Source: Alnus glutinosa
Lineage: Eukaryota > Streptophyta > Magnoliopsida > Fagales > Betulaceae
Reading direction: 5' to 3'
Assembly (NCBI RefSeq): GCF_958979055.1
Contig: NC_084899.1
Location: forward strand, 3,223,001 to 3,287,000
Length of the DNA stretch: 64,000 nt
Position numbers and translations under genes: made by a program. Positions within the stretch are counted from its first letter, which is position 1, and each line of letters opens with the position of its first letter. Positions 11,760 to 21,984 of the stretch are shown piece after piece. A model generated the notes under the pieces. The model made no database searches. It was not told where the DNA came from and was given only the letters and a program-made list of their open reading frames with translations.

Positions 11760-12600
11760 TATTCTTAGGTCTAGGCATCAAGCAATTTATATTTAAACGA
11801 TATAAATTCCATTCATATATTAAAGAAACAATAATTTTAATATACAACACTGTAAATAATAAGTGGATTGGGATGTTCATGATGATGTTGATGATGATAT
11901 TGAACATGAAGATGTTGAAGATCCTTCACAAAGATTCGTGGATTGGGACTTATTATATTGATATCAATGATGAAGATCTTGTGAAAGATTCTTTGTCGTA
12001 TAATCAAGAGAAAAAAATTGTAATAGATTTAGATTGGGTCTCTCCAACAATTTATGACGACATCTATCCTGACGAAGAGGATTTATTAAATGAGGTAAGT
12101 TTCCTAGTTGATGCAATAAAATTTATTGAAGAAAATAATGATTACCATGTGTTTGATGAAAGTCCACATAACGAGGGATTTCAGTTGAGTAATGAGGAAA
12201 TTAGTTATGTTGATTTCATTGGGATTGAAAGATTTCTATCAAATTTACCTAGTAATAAGTTTGATGTTGGTTTCGGCGTGTTAGCTGACAATTTTAATTT
12301 TTGTGGTCAAGAAAGAATTAATAATTCTTTGAAAACTTTTATGAAGCGTGAATTGGGGAAAATAAATGAAAGACAGGATAAGATTAATTTGTTTCAATTT
12401 AGTGTGAGACTAGTCGTTGTGATGGGTTGCAACTTGTTTCAAATTACTTTGGTATTGAGAAATACGAGATGGAATGAATTGATCGGCCATCCAAAAGATC
12501 AAGGAAAAGAAGATTTGAATTCAAGGACAACGAATTCTTTCCAACCCGGTGAGACTGATGCAGGAGAAAATCAGACACAAGATTTGAAGATTATTTCTTG
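11760..12600 (+). pseudogene. Unidentified acidic ORF, possibly a Ty3/gypsy remnant
   Basis: An open frame of 242 codons (11873-12601) is very acidic in its first half (Asp/Glu-rich, with YPDEEDLLNEVSFLVDAIKF). In a neighbouring frame its 3' part reads like the basic-then-acidic tail common at the end of plant gypsy polyproteins (RPSKRSRKRRFEFKD, about 12485-12525). It has no catalytic motif I recognise. It lies between the truncated copia element and a tandem repeat, in TE-rich DNA, so a retroelement origin is likelier than a host gene. Confidence 0.35.
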
Positions 12601-12625
12601 AATAAGATCAGCCCGAGAGTGTAAA

Positions 12626-12778
12626 GAATCGTACAAAATATTTGAAGAATATTTTTAGAATAATATATTTCATGAAAAGAATCATACAAAATATTTGAAG
12701 AATATTTTTAGAATAATATATTTCATGAAAAGAATCATACAAAATATTTGAAGAATATTTTTAGAATAATATATTTTA
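12626..12778. repeat. Tandem repeat, 53-bp unit, about 2.9 copies
   Basis: Units begin with gaatc[ga]tacaaaatattt at 12626, 12679 and 12732, exactly 53 bp apart and almost identical. They are AT-rich and non-coding. Confidence 0.9.
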
Positions 12779-13025
12779 TTTTCTGTATTTCGTTTTATTA
12801 GGGTTATTAGGGTTTTGCTATTTTTGGTAAAACCCCTACTAAAGGTCGAACTTTCAACTATATTAGCCCGGCTTGTAGGCATTTTTCCAAGATGACTGAT
12901 TATTGATAATTTTATTGAAGTTCAGATATTGTCTCTGTATTTTGGGATAATTTTCTTTGTTTTCTTCCTTGCAAACTACCTATTGAATAGCCTGCAGAAT
13001 AATCACTATTCTGTTCGGCGTCACA

Positions 13026-13482
13026 CCATTTCTCTAATCGTGTATGGGATTTCTCCTACCAAATTGAAGCCTACCACCCAAAGATACTTCAGTTTCTTCA
13101 GCCTTGTGAACTCTGAAGGCAACATTGTTGTGATCCTCGTCATATAGGCCAATTCTAGTCGTTCAAGATTTGACAAGTTGCCAATTTATGGCGGGAAAGA
13201 ACCGCTAAATGGAATATGGAAAAGCTGAAGTGACCTCAACTCTGTTAACAGCCCGATAGATGCAGGGATGTTTCCGAAGAAGCTATTGGCTCCAAGGTTG
13301 AGTTGGCAAAGCTGAACCATGAGGTGAATGTCATCAGGGAGCACGCCAGAGAAATAGTTCTGCGAGAGGTCAAGGTATTGGAGATTGGAGTAGTTGTAGA
13401 GAGTTCGTAGGAACTCATTAGAGGTCATATAGTTGTCTAAAAGGTCGAGGGTTGTGAGATTGTTGAGGTCACAGATGAAGGG
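13026..13482 (-). pseudogene. LRR receptor-kinase fragment (copy B of the kinase gene)
   Basis: Matches about 24436-24892 of the intact kinase gene at roughly 90% identity. It encodes part of the LRR ectodomain (MTSNEF...NLQYLDLSQNYFSG... and GNIPASIGLLTELRSLQLF). A G-to-T change turns the Glu codon after SGSFPP into TAA (about 13186). Signal peptide, most LRRs, transmembrane segment and kinase are missing. Both ends are abrupt and no intron or promoter remains. It lies just left of duplicated block B, the same arrangement as the intact gene and block C. Confidence 0.9.
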
Positions 13483-13599
13483 TGGTTTTATTTTGCACTA
13501 AAATATTTATACATTGGTCTTTGTTGGGATGTTCCTTTATTTTATTAATGAAATTTCACTTGCCCAATGCCACCCTTGTGTGGTGCCACACAGATAGTT

Positions 13600-14960
13600 T
13601 GCTCAACAAGAAAAGAGCTAGGCTAAACGTTTACCCAAGGGAAAATTATATATATTTATCCCTGAACTTACACTTTAATTACAATGTTGTCCTCCACCTT
13701 TAAAAAGTTGTAATTGAGTCTCTATATATACCATGGTGACCTATGGCCGACATGAGTCTCCACTCCATAAAGACCAAACGGCTGGGTCTCCTTCCTGGAT
13801 ACCCACAGGCTACAGCCGGCCATGGGTCTCCTGGCGACCACTTTTTTTTTTAAAATAAATTTTAAAAAAAAGGTATATTATTGTTATTTTAGGTCACGTG
13901 TATATCAAATGATCAATTTTCCGTATAACTTAACCAAAAATCTTAATGGTGGAGGGCTAAATAAAATAGGCTAATAGTTTGAAGGGTCAATTGTAACTTT
14001 TTAAAATTTAAGAAAGTTTGCAATTTAGGTATGTATAAAGTAGCATGAAAAAATGGGAAAGATAGCATTTTTTTTTTTTTTAAGTACATCAACAAAGGAA
14101 TTATAATAAAGAACAACAAAAGGGTTGGACAACCCAACAAAAAGCTACAGAATAACTTAATCAGTGCAAGTAAATAAAAAATAAAAGAGAATGTATCAAA
14201 TGAATGACACGGCCCTATAAATTTTTAGCACGAATACCAAAAAAATAGGTCACCAATTAAGGTAGTTTGACAAGACGCACAAAAAATGGTACAACCAAGA
14301 GGCACAAGAATGACCATAGATCTTGAAAGATTCAATAACCCAAATCATAACCTAGCAAAGAAATAACTGCAGCAGCACACCCGAAAGAGAATCACCACAG
14401 CAGAAAAAACACTGATGAAGGTTAATTAATTGGAGCCAACATAAGAAAACAAAAAGAAATACAAAAATTTAAGAACGATAATACTATAACAAAAGGCCCA
14501 GAAAACACAGATTGAACATTGAAGGAAGAGGCATTCCAGTTTCTTCTTTTCTTCTTCTTTTTTTTTTTTTTTTTCCTCCCCTGAGAATAAGACGCCTTCG
14601 AGGAAACATGGAAGTTGGAAAAAAACTGGTGGAAGACTTGGACGCACTTTTAATGGTAAAAGTTTGTTTCACGCACATACATTTTGCAGTAAATTTCCAC
14701 GAGAATCTTCTTTTTTCCGATCAATTTCCACCACGATCGAATCGGCATATCATTACTCAAAGATTAATTGTTCTTAGTGATTTCGACGGTCCTGCAAGGG
14801 AATAGTGCCGGCAAGCTTTGTTTTTTCTCGTCTCTTTAACAACTTTTCCAAGTGGAATTAATTATTGGCGTTAGAAAAAGTTTGAGTCGTGAATGAGAAC
14901 CAACTCCTCCGTCCATTCAGATGCAGTGGCTGGAATCATTGAACCAAAATATATTTAGTG
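13600..14960. repeat. Segmental duplication, copy B (diverged, partial)
   Basis: 13610-14040 resembles 40-480 (shared ccatggtgacc, gacatgagtctccactcc and ggctgggtctcc stretches). 14510-14945 resembles 2185-2560 and 26540-26950. It is clearly more diverged than A and C are from each other and lacks the 2.6-7.9 kb portion. No gene is visible in it. Confidence 0.65.
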
Positions 14961-15149
14961 CACAAGATTCAATACTACACTCGATTTAATTAGGGACCAA
15001 ATTGTCTTCCGATTAGAAGTCAATACTATATCATTATCTCAAGTGCTTCTCGCATGCTAATAGCAAGCACGCGACACTTTTAAAAATTCAGTCGAAGAAA
15101 TGTTTTACAACCCAATTTATTGAAAAAATTTGTACTTGTGGTTGTTGGC

Positions 15150-15478
15150 GTGTTGTGCGCTTATAGAAATTAGAGGCAGGTGGACCAAAGACCAAGATAA
15201 ATATTCCTTGTGGTTGTTGTTGTTTTCAAGTGGGGTGCATATAGGTTTATCCAAATCTGTTTTTCTTTAGGTTTTCAAACCGACTTGTGCGGCCCATTAA
15301 TAAGACCGAGTCATTAATCATTTTCTAAACTTGTAATTATTTCAGTAGTGTTTTAATTTGATTTGGGTCTACTATACATTGGGAGTGCACTCATTTTTCA
15401 TTAATAAGATCGTCTACTTCTTCTTTCTTTTGAAACAGAAGTGAGAATAATTCTCCGTTGTAACTATTTTTCTTATTC

Positions 15479-15544
<66 letters not shown>

Positions 15545-15945
15545 GAAAGAAAGAAGGTGACCTTCTTGTTGGGGCCGTTTGAAAAGATAATGGAAATCCA
15601 TTTACACACTACCTAGCTTTTAGACGCCTACACCCTTAGGAATTTGTGAACTTCCATAAACTAATTCTGCACAAAAGACAGAACGATAACCACAAACACA
15701 AAGCCCTCAAGTTTTTTTTATTTTGATTTCCTCGTATCCCACATTCCTAAAATGTTTTATGCTTTCTCGTCCTGGTGAATTCAACCCTAACAACATTGGA
15801 ATCCCATTGTTGCCTGCCATGATGTTTGACTATGGCCACAAAAAAAAACTTGTCGTCATGAAAGCAAAGCAAGGGTTCTCAAGAAATCATGAGATCAATT
15901 GCCTCACAAATTATGTAGAACAAGTTCAATAATATGTTTTGAGTA
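15150..15945. repeat. Block R, first copy
   Basis: Similar to 34480-35090 and partly to 35605-35870 (shared tggtgaattcaa, gactatggcca and gagatcaattgcctcacaaa). It contains a long poly(A) run followed by GAA repeats (15483-15555). An open frame at 15723-15932 is not kept in the other copies, so it is not called a gene. Confidence 0.7.
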
Positions 15946-16588
15946 AGGGTGAATATGCAGAAGCGGATGCGCAGCAACCGCACCTACGTTATTTTTTTAC
16001 TATCCGCATCCGCTTAGTTATTATTCGATATCCGCAAATAGGTAATGAACCTATTTTAAAAGCTTTTAAAAATAATTTTGACCAATTTTAATATTTTGGG
16101 TTTGTTTTGAAAATATAATGCAATACAAAAAATATGTAGAATCGAGAAAAAAAAAATAAATAAATAAAAAAGAAGAAGAATGGTGGATACGACCTCAAAA
16201 TATTTGTAGTAATCAATGGTCACAAAAAACACTCTTATGCTTTTTATCCCATGATGCAATGAGCATAACAATCAAGCCAGCAAACATTAAAAAAATCATA
16301 CATATATATTTGTTACAAATTCATAACAAAAAAAAAAACATAAATTATCTAAATATAACACATTCATAACTGAATATTAATGGCGTTGTATTGTGTTGAA
16401 TATATTAACTATAATATATTAAAAAATATTAAAAAATAAATAAATATATTTATATATAAATGGTGCATTCACGTACCTAAAACTACTATTCGCATCCGCA
16501 CATGCGAATAATATTTTTTGCTAATCGCATTCACATGCGTAGATAATAAATACGAACAGTTAATATCTACCCGCATATATACTCCTAA
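15946..16588. mobile_element. hAT-like non-autonomous element
   Basis: Flanked by ttttgagta (15937-15945) and ttttgagca (16589-16597), consistent with an 8-bp hAT target duplication. Both termini carry related gaatatgc / gtatatatgcgg sequence in opposite orientation. The interior is rich in gcatccgc and cacatgcg. The second copy of block R (about 35060-35085) reads straight through as an empty site. No transposase was seen. Confidence 0.55.
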
Positions 16589-17335
16589 TTTTGAGCATCT
16601 TAAATCATTTTAACTAAACATAATTGTCTAAAGAAAAGGGTGTTAGTGCGAAAGACTATAAAGCAAATAATGTATCGATCTCTCCATTCCTCGAATTTCT
16701 TCATTTCACATTAAGCAATGATTGCATTGAATAGGCTCATTTCTATTTCATTTGGACAATTTTACCCTATAAAATAAAGGACTATGGCTAGTTGAACTTA
16801 AAATTGAAGAAATATGGCCGTTGCATTCTTTTGGAAATGAAAGTCACATGATAGTACTATCACATTTTAGTAGCTAACATAATAAATGTTATGTGAGCTG
16901 TTACGTCAATTTGTAAACGTAATAATTGCCGTATAATCTATCACGTAACGTGACAATCCACATTTTAGTGCTGTCACGTCAATTTGTAAAAATTTTATAG
17001 TAAAAGTTATAATACCTTTAGCGATAATTATATTCTATCTTTTATATAGACTAAAAGTATGAAGAGATAATTGAAACCCAAAAACTAGAAATAATATCTC
17101 ATCAACCCTTATAAACTAGAATGTTGCTCTAATACAACGTCATACATGTAAAAGGGAATCTCCTCTATCCAAACCTTATCTAATACAACAGACTCTTAAA
17201 TGATTTATATATAAAGAGTAAAGTAATGTTACTCTTTACACTTATTTATTATATTCATTTTACACCGACTGATGTAGCATGTTTTAAGCTACTTAAAATA
17301 TAGCACGTCGGTCGATGTGAAATGTGTGTGAAGAA
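16589..17335. repeat. Local duplication, left copy
   Basis: Matches 18946-19910 plus 21425-21610. In the right copy the sequence is split by the MITE at 18983-19392, a poly(C) tract at 19498-19522, and about 1.5 kb that includes a retroelement (20345-21373). No gene is present. Confidence 0.7.
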
Positions 17336-18055
17336 AATTAGGAAAAATATACAGACCCCCCTTGAACTACCACTCAATTTGCGATGTCTCCCCTCCCTCC
17401 CAAAAAAAAAAAAAAAAAAAAAAAAAACTACTAAGAAATTGCAATGCACTCCTTTTATCCCACAAAAAGACAAAAATACTTCTATAAATTTGAAAAAAAA
17501 AAAAAAAGAAAGAAAAGAAAAAGCCACATTGGCCATGGGTCATGCACGCACGCAATTTTTATTTTTTTTAAAAAAATATAATTTATTATTATAATTTTTA
17601 ATTAACTGTATTTTTGTAATTTTTAACGAATATGGTATGTTGTCTTTTAATGACACTCCAAGAAAATAAACGTGATACACATATATTTTTTGTACATTTT
17701 TTTTTTAAATTAATTATTGAATCTGTAGAATTTAAAGATTAAATATAATTAACTTAAAAAAAATTACATAAAATATATAATACATATAAAAAGATCATTT
17801 CTCTTTAAAAAAAAAATAGATAACACTCTTAAAAAACAGCTAGTTTAAAAGAATTCCTACCAACCACCGACCGCGTAATACTAAAAGTCGGTAGTAGAAA
17901 TATCACACTTATTGTACTGGAAAAAGAAGAAGATGTCGGCTAAAAAAAAAAAAAAAAATCCACGTGAAAAACCAAAAGCAAAGCAAATGCAAATGCAAGT
18001 TGCTTGACTTGACTTGAATTGACTCGGCCCTCAGACAAGATTTTGTCGAACTTCC
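17336..18055. other. Intergenic, no gene
   Basis: AT-rich, with several poly(A) runs (17401-17426, 17494-17507, 17942-17958). Open frames here are artefacts of homopolymers. Confidence 0.6.
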
Positions 18056-18945
18056 CAGGTATTTTGACCAATTTTTAATTTTTTGGGTTTGTTTGAAAAA
18101 TATAATGCCACACAAAAATAGGTAGAACCCCCCCCCCCCCCCAAAAAAAAAAAAATTATGAATACGATTTTAAAATATTCATAGTAATCAATGCTTATAA
18201 AATACACCCTTATATTTTTTATCCTATGATTCAATGAGCATAACAATCAAACCAACAAACATTAACACATAAATTATAAAACCAACACACACACACATAT
18301 ATATATCTTCATTATTATTATATCTCTTCACACACTCACCTTCTCCTTCTCATCTCATCATTATCACTTGCTTCCGTTTCCCAATCTTTAAGCCTTATTA
18401 GAAAGAAAAGTTCATTGATGGATTACCTTCATTATTTGCTCACAAAGTTAAAGATGAACTTGTTGATCCTATCACTGGATCTATTGATTATGAAAACTTA
18501 ACTTATGGTCATTTGTTTTTCAATTATTAAAAAACTTGGCATTAAAATATGTGTTGATCAGAAAATGATAAGACAGCAATTAAAAAAATGTTAAAAAAGC
18601 TAAGTATGAAATGGATAATACCCTCTAGGAGACATAGAAAGAAACCAGATAAGATTCTAAGAAAAATATCACATCATACTAAAAGACGTTATGTTAAGTC
18701 TGAAACACCTAATAAAATATTTAGAAAACATAGGTAGTCAAAAAAATGTTAAACCTTCTAAAGAGAGATGTTTTAATTGTGATAAAAAAAAATGACATAT
18801 ATATATTACATATAAAAGGTACATACTGAAAATGGTTATTCGCATCTGCACATGCGAATAGTATTTTTTTCTAACCGCATTCACATGCGCGGATAGCAAA
18901 TACGAGCAGTTAATATCTGTACACATATACACTCCTAATTTTGAG
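18056..18945. mobile_element. Second copy of the hAT-like element, with a foreign insert
   Basis: 18056-18275 and 18830-18945 match the interior and right end of the element at 15946-16588. The left terminus is missing. Between the two parts lies unrelated DNA (about 18280-18825) containing a pararetrovirus-like coding fragment. Confidence 0.55.
18410..18790 (+). pseudogene. Endogenous pararetrovirus (Caulimoviridae-like) coat-protein fragment
   Basis: Plus-strand translation, with stops and frame changes, contains KFIDGLPSLFAHKVKDEL and NLTYGHLF. A basic Arg/Lys-rich stretch follows, ending in a damaged zinc-knuckle-like Cys/His motif near 18768-18795. This order resembles the C-terminal capsid region of plant pararetroviruses. 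It is short, multiply broken, and has no neighbouring movement-protein, protease or reverse-transcriptase sequence, so it is an inert relic. A Ty3-type Gag is the main alternative. Confidence 0.55.
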
Positions 18946-18982
18946 CATCCTAAAATTATTTTAACTAAACATAGTTGCCTAA

Positions 18983-19392
18983 GAGCACTAGCAGCAGTTA
19001 CCCAATTATTTTCTCTAAATTTAGGAAACAAAATTACTTTTTGCTTCCCTATAAGAAAACAATTCACAATAGATTCCATTATCTCTCTCTATACCCATTA
19101 AAGACTCTTTTTTTACTCTTATTTTATTCTTTTTTTTCTGTTTCCTACTTTTTGTCATTTTATTCTACCAACCAACTATTTTTTCTCTTTCCGACTTCTT
19201 GTCAATTTTTTATTATTATAAAGTATATTGGGTAGCTACAGTGCTACCTAAAACATAGGGAAACATTGTAGCTACCGAAGGGAAACATGTATATTTAGGA
19301 CATCTGCTGTGAGAGTTATTTTGAACTTTTTTCTTAAATTTTTCTTATATTTAGAAAAATGAAACATTATTGGGCATCTGCTCCTAGTGCTT
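18983..19392. mobile_element. Harbinger-like MITE
   Basis: Starts gagcactagcagcagttaccc and ends with the inverted relative tgctcctagtgctt. TAA duplications lie at 18980-18982 and 19393-19395. It shares ends and the gggtagctacagtgctacc motif with the larger element at 937-1998. Empty sites exist at about 16630 and 35112. Confidence 0.8.
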
Positions 19393-20344
19393 TAATGAAA
19401 ATGGTGTTAGCACGAAAGACTATAAAGCAAATAATGTATCTCTCCATTTCTCGAATTTTTTCATTTCACATTACGCAATGATTGCATTGAATAGGCTCCC
19501 CCCCCCCCCCCCCCCCCCCCCCAAAATAAGGGACTACGGCTGGTTGAACATAAAATTTTGACGATGGGGAAGAAATATGGCAGTCAGCATTTTTTTTGAA
19601 AATGAAAGTCACACGATAGTACACATTTTAGTTGCTAACATAATAAATGTTAGTAAGTTGTCACATTAATTTGTAAACGTAATAATTGTCGTGTAATCTA
19701 TCACGTAACGTGGCAATCCACATTTTAGTATTGCCACAATAAATGCCACATAAACTAACACGTTAATTTATAAAAAAAATTTATAGTAAAAGTTATAATA
19801 CTCTTAGCGATAATTATGATCGATCTTATATATAGACTCAGAGTACAAAGAGATAATTGAAACCTAAAAACTAGAAATAATATCTCATCAACCCTTATCT
19901 CCTAAAGATTCTATCACATCAACTAAACCGGACATCTCACCTTATGATATATACTCTATCATGCTGCATGAAACACATGGTAATTTGCAAGATTAGCATG
20001 TTTTTCTTTAAAAAAAAAAATATAAACTATAAAAGAAAAAAAAAAAAAAAAAAAAAAAAATGTTTTCGCCACAAGCAACAATATATAGCGCAATAGTAAA
20101 GAATCTGGCGGTGGTAACTCAATGGTCACTGAAAAGATCCACCGAAAAAATAAACTCAAATCAAAATGATTGCAAATACTCAAATGATAAATTTTGCCGC
20201 TAAAACTAATAAATTCTGCTTTTAATAAATAATAATAATAAAAAATAAAAAAGGTTTAAGACGCATGTAAAATATTTGAATAATTATACACTAAATTAAT
20301 ATAATATATATACTCTCATAACTGTCACTATTGAAAAATAAAAA
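19393..20344. other. Intergenic, right copy of the local duplication
   Basis: 19393-19910 matches 16630-17095. A run of 25 C (19498-19522) replaces about 35 bp of ordinary sequence found in the left copy. No gene is present. Confidence 0.6.
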
Positions 20345-21373
20345 ATTAGGTTTTCTCTCCTCTAAAGCCCCTCCCCTGTGAGCATGGTTTTCACTGGGAG
20401 GGGGTGGCCTCACGCCTCTCCCTCCCAGTGGTGATTTTTCTCTGGTTCCTCGTGAGTTAGGTTATTTTTTGTTCCCCCTAGGTTGGTCTAGTGGGGTTAG
20501 TTTTTCTGCCAACCTCTAGGGTTGTAGAGCTTTTGTTTCCCCGACTAGATCCGGTGGTGGCTGACATTCCCCTAACTTTTTTGGGCTATGGTGGTTTGTT
20601 ATTTGCTTTTCTTTGTTATTTCTTTTGTTTTGGCAGGATTGTTCATCTCAAGATGTCTTCTATGGGGGAGTGGCCGAACCAAGGTGTCGTCGACGGGGTG
20701 ATTTTTTGCCGGCTTTTTCACATTTTTTCTTTGATTTTAGAAGCCAGATCTACACTTCTTCGCTGACTTCTGATTGACATGCACCCCCCAGCTGTGTTCC
20801 CAGCCGTCTTCCGCCATGCCACCTCAAGCTCCGGTCGTGTAGGTTGTCGGTGATCGGCGCGTAGTGCCCATGCGCCTGGGAGCTATCTGCTCTTTGGTGT
20901 GCGTGAGGGCCACGCTCCACTTTTTTTCAAGCCGGGCACTATGGCAACCGGTTATACGGCGTCAAATCTTCATCTGGGTGGTACAGGTGAGGACACGCGC
21001 CGCCATCCGGCATCTTGGCCTCCTTCCCCCACTGCCGGTAGCTTGTTTTAGTGTTTTTTGTTGTTTTGTCTTTGTATTCTTCTCATGTTTCTCTGGTCAC
21101 AGTCTGCTTGTGTTTGGTTCAAATTTTATGGGAATATTTATTGACTAATTGTTAGATCAGTCATCTTTCTTTAGAGAGTGAGCGTTATTGTAAGAGAGGC
21201 TCAAATGCCATTCTTGTAAAATTTGTATTTCTGCTTAGTCAGCTGTTTTACTAAGTCAGATCCTTCTGGCTTAGAAAATGGGAGGTCTTGTTCCTTATTT
21301 CCAAGTTGTAAGCCCTAGGGCTGTTTGAAATATTAATAATAGCACATGCTATATGTTAAAAAAAAAAAAAAAT
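20345..21373 (+). mobile_element. Non-autonomous poly(A) retroelement, about 1 kb
   Basis: Ends with aatagcacatgctatatgtt and a poly(A) tail (21359-21372). Its composition (C-rich start, then T-rich) differs sharply from its surroundings. It shares a ccccgactagatccggtggt-like stretch and the tagcacatgctat terminus with the minus-strand element at 45984-46999. It encodes no reverse transcriptase. Short open frames (20491-20766, 20864-21148) have no known domain. The left boundary is approximate. Confidence 0.6.
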
Positions 21374-21536
21374 GAATAATTAGTGATTTTATTGATATGC
21401 CTAAGATAATATAAAACAGACTCAAGAAGAAAGAGCATGTTGCTCTGATACAACAACTGTCATACATGTAATGGGGAATCTTCTCTATTCAAACCTTATC
21501 TAATACAATAGACTCTTAAAAGATATATATATAGTA

Positions 21537-21723
<187 letters not shown>

Positions 21724-21984
21724 CAAAGAGATAATTCAAACATAAAAACAATACAACAATGTTATCCTCGAACTTTAAAAGAGAAATGTTAGATACTATA
21801 ATTCTATCCAATATTAATTCAACAATATTGACATGTCACTCCCAACTAATCATTGATTTTTATTATTATTATTATTATTATTATTTAACAATGATTAATC
21901 TAAATGTTAATTGGGATTGTCTTGCTAGTATTGTTGAATAAATATTGAATAAAATTATAATATCTAGCATTTTTCGAGAAGTCG

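Noticed and set aside
12626..12778. CRISPR-like array
   Set aside because: The three units are contiguous with no spacers. This is a plain tandem repeat in a plant genome.
15723..15932. 69-codon gene in block R
   Set aside because: The frame is broken in the second copy of the block, and no domain or codon-level conservation is seen.
17255..17594. Open frames rich in Phe or Lys
   Set aside because: Produced by poly(T)/poly(A) runs on both strands.
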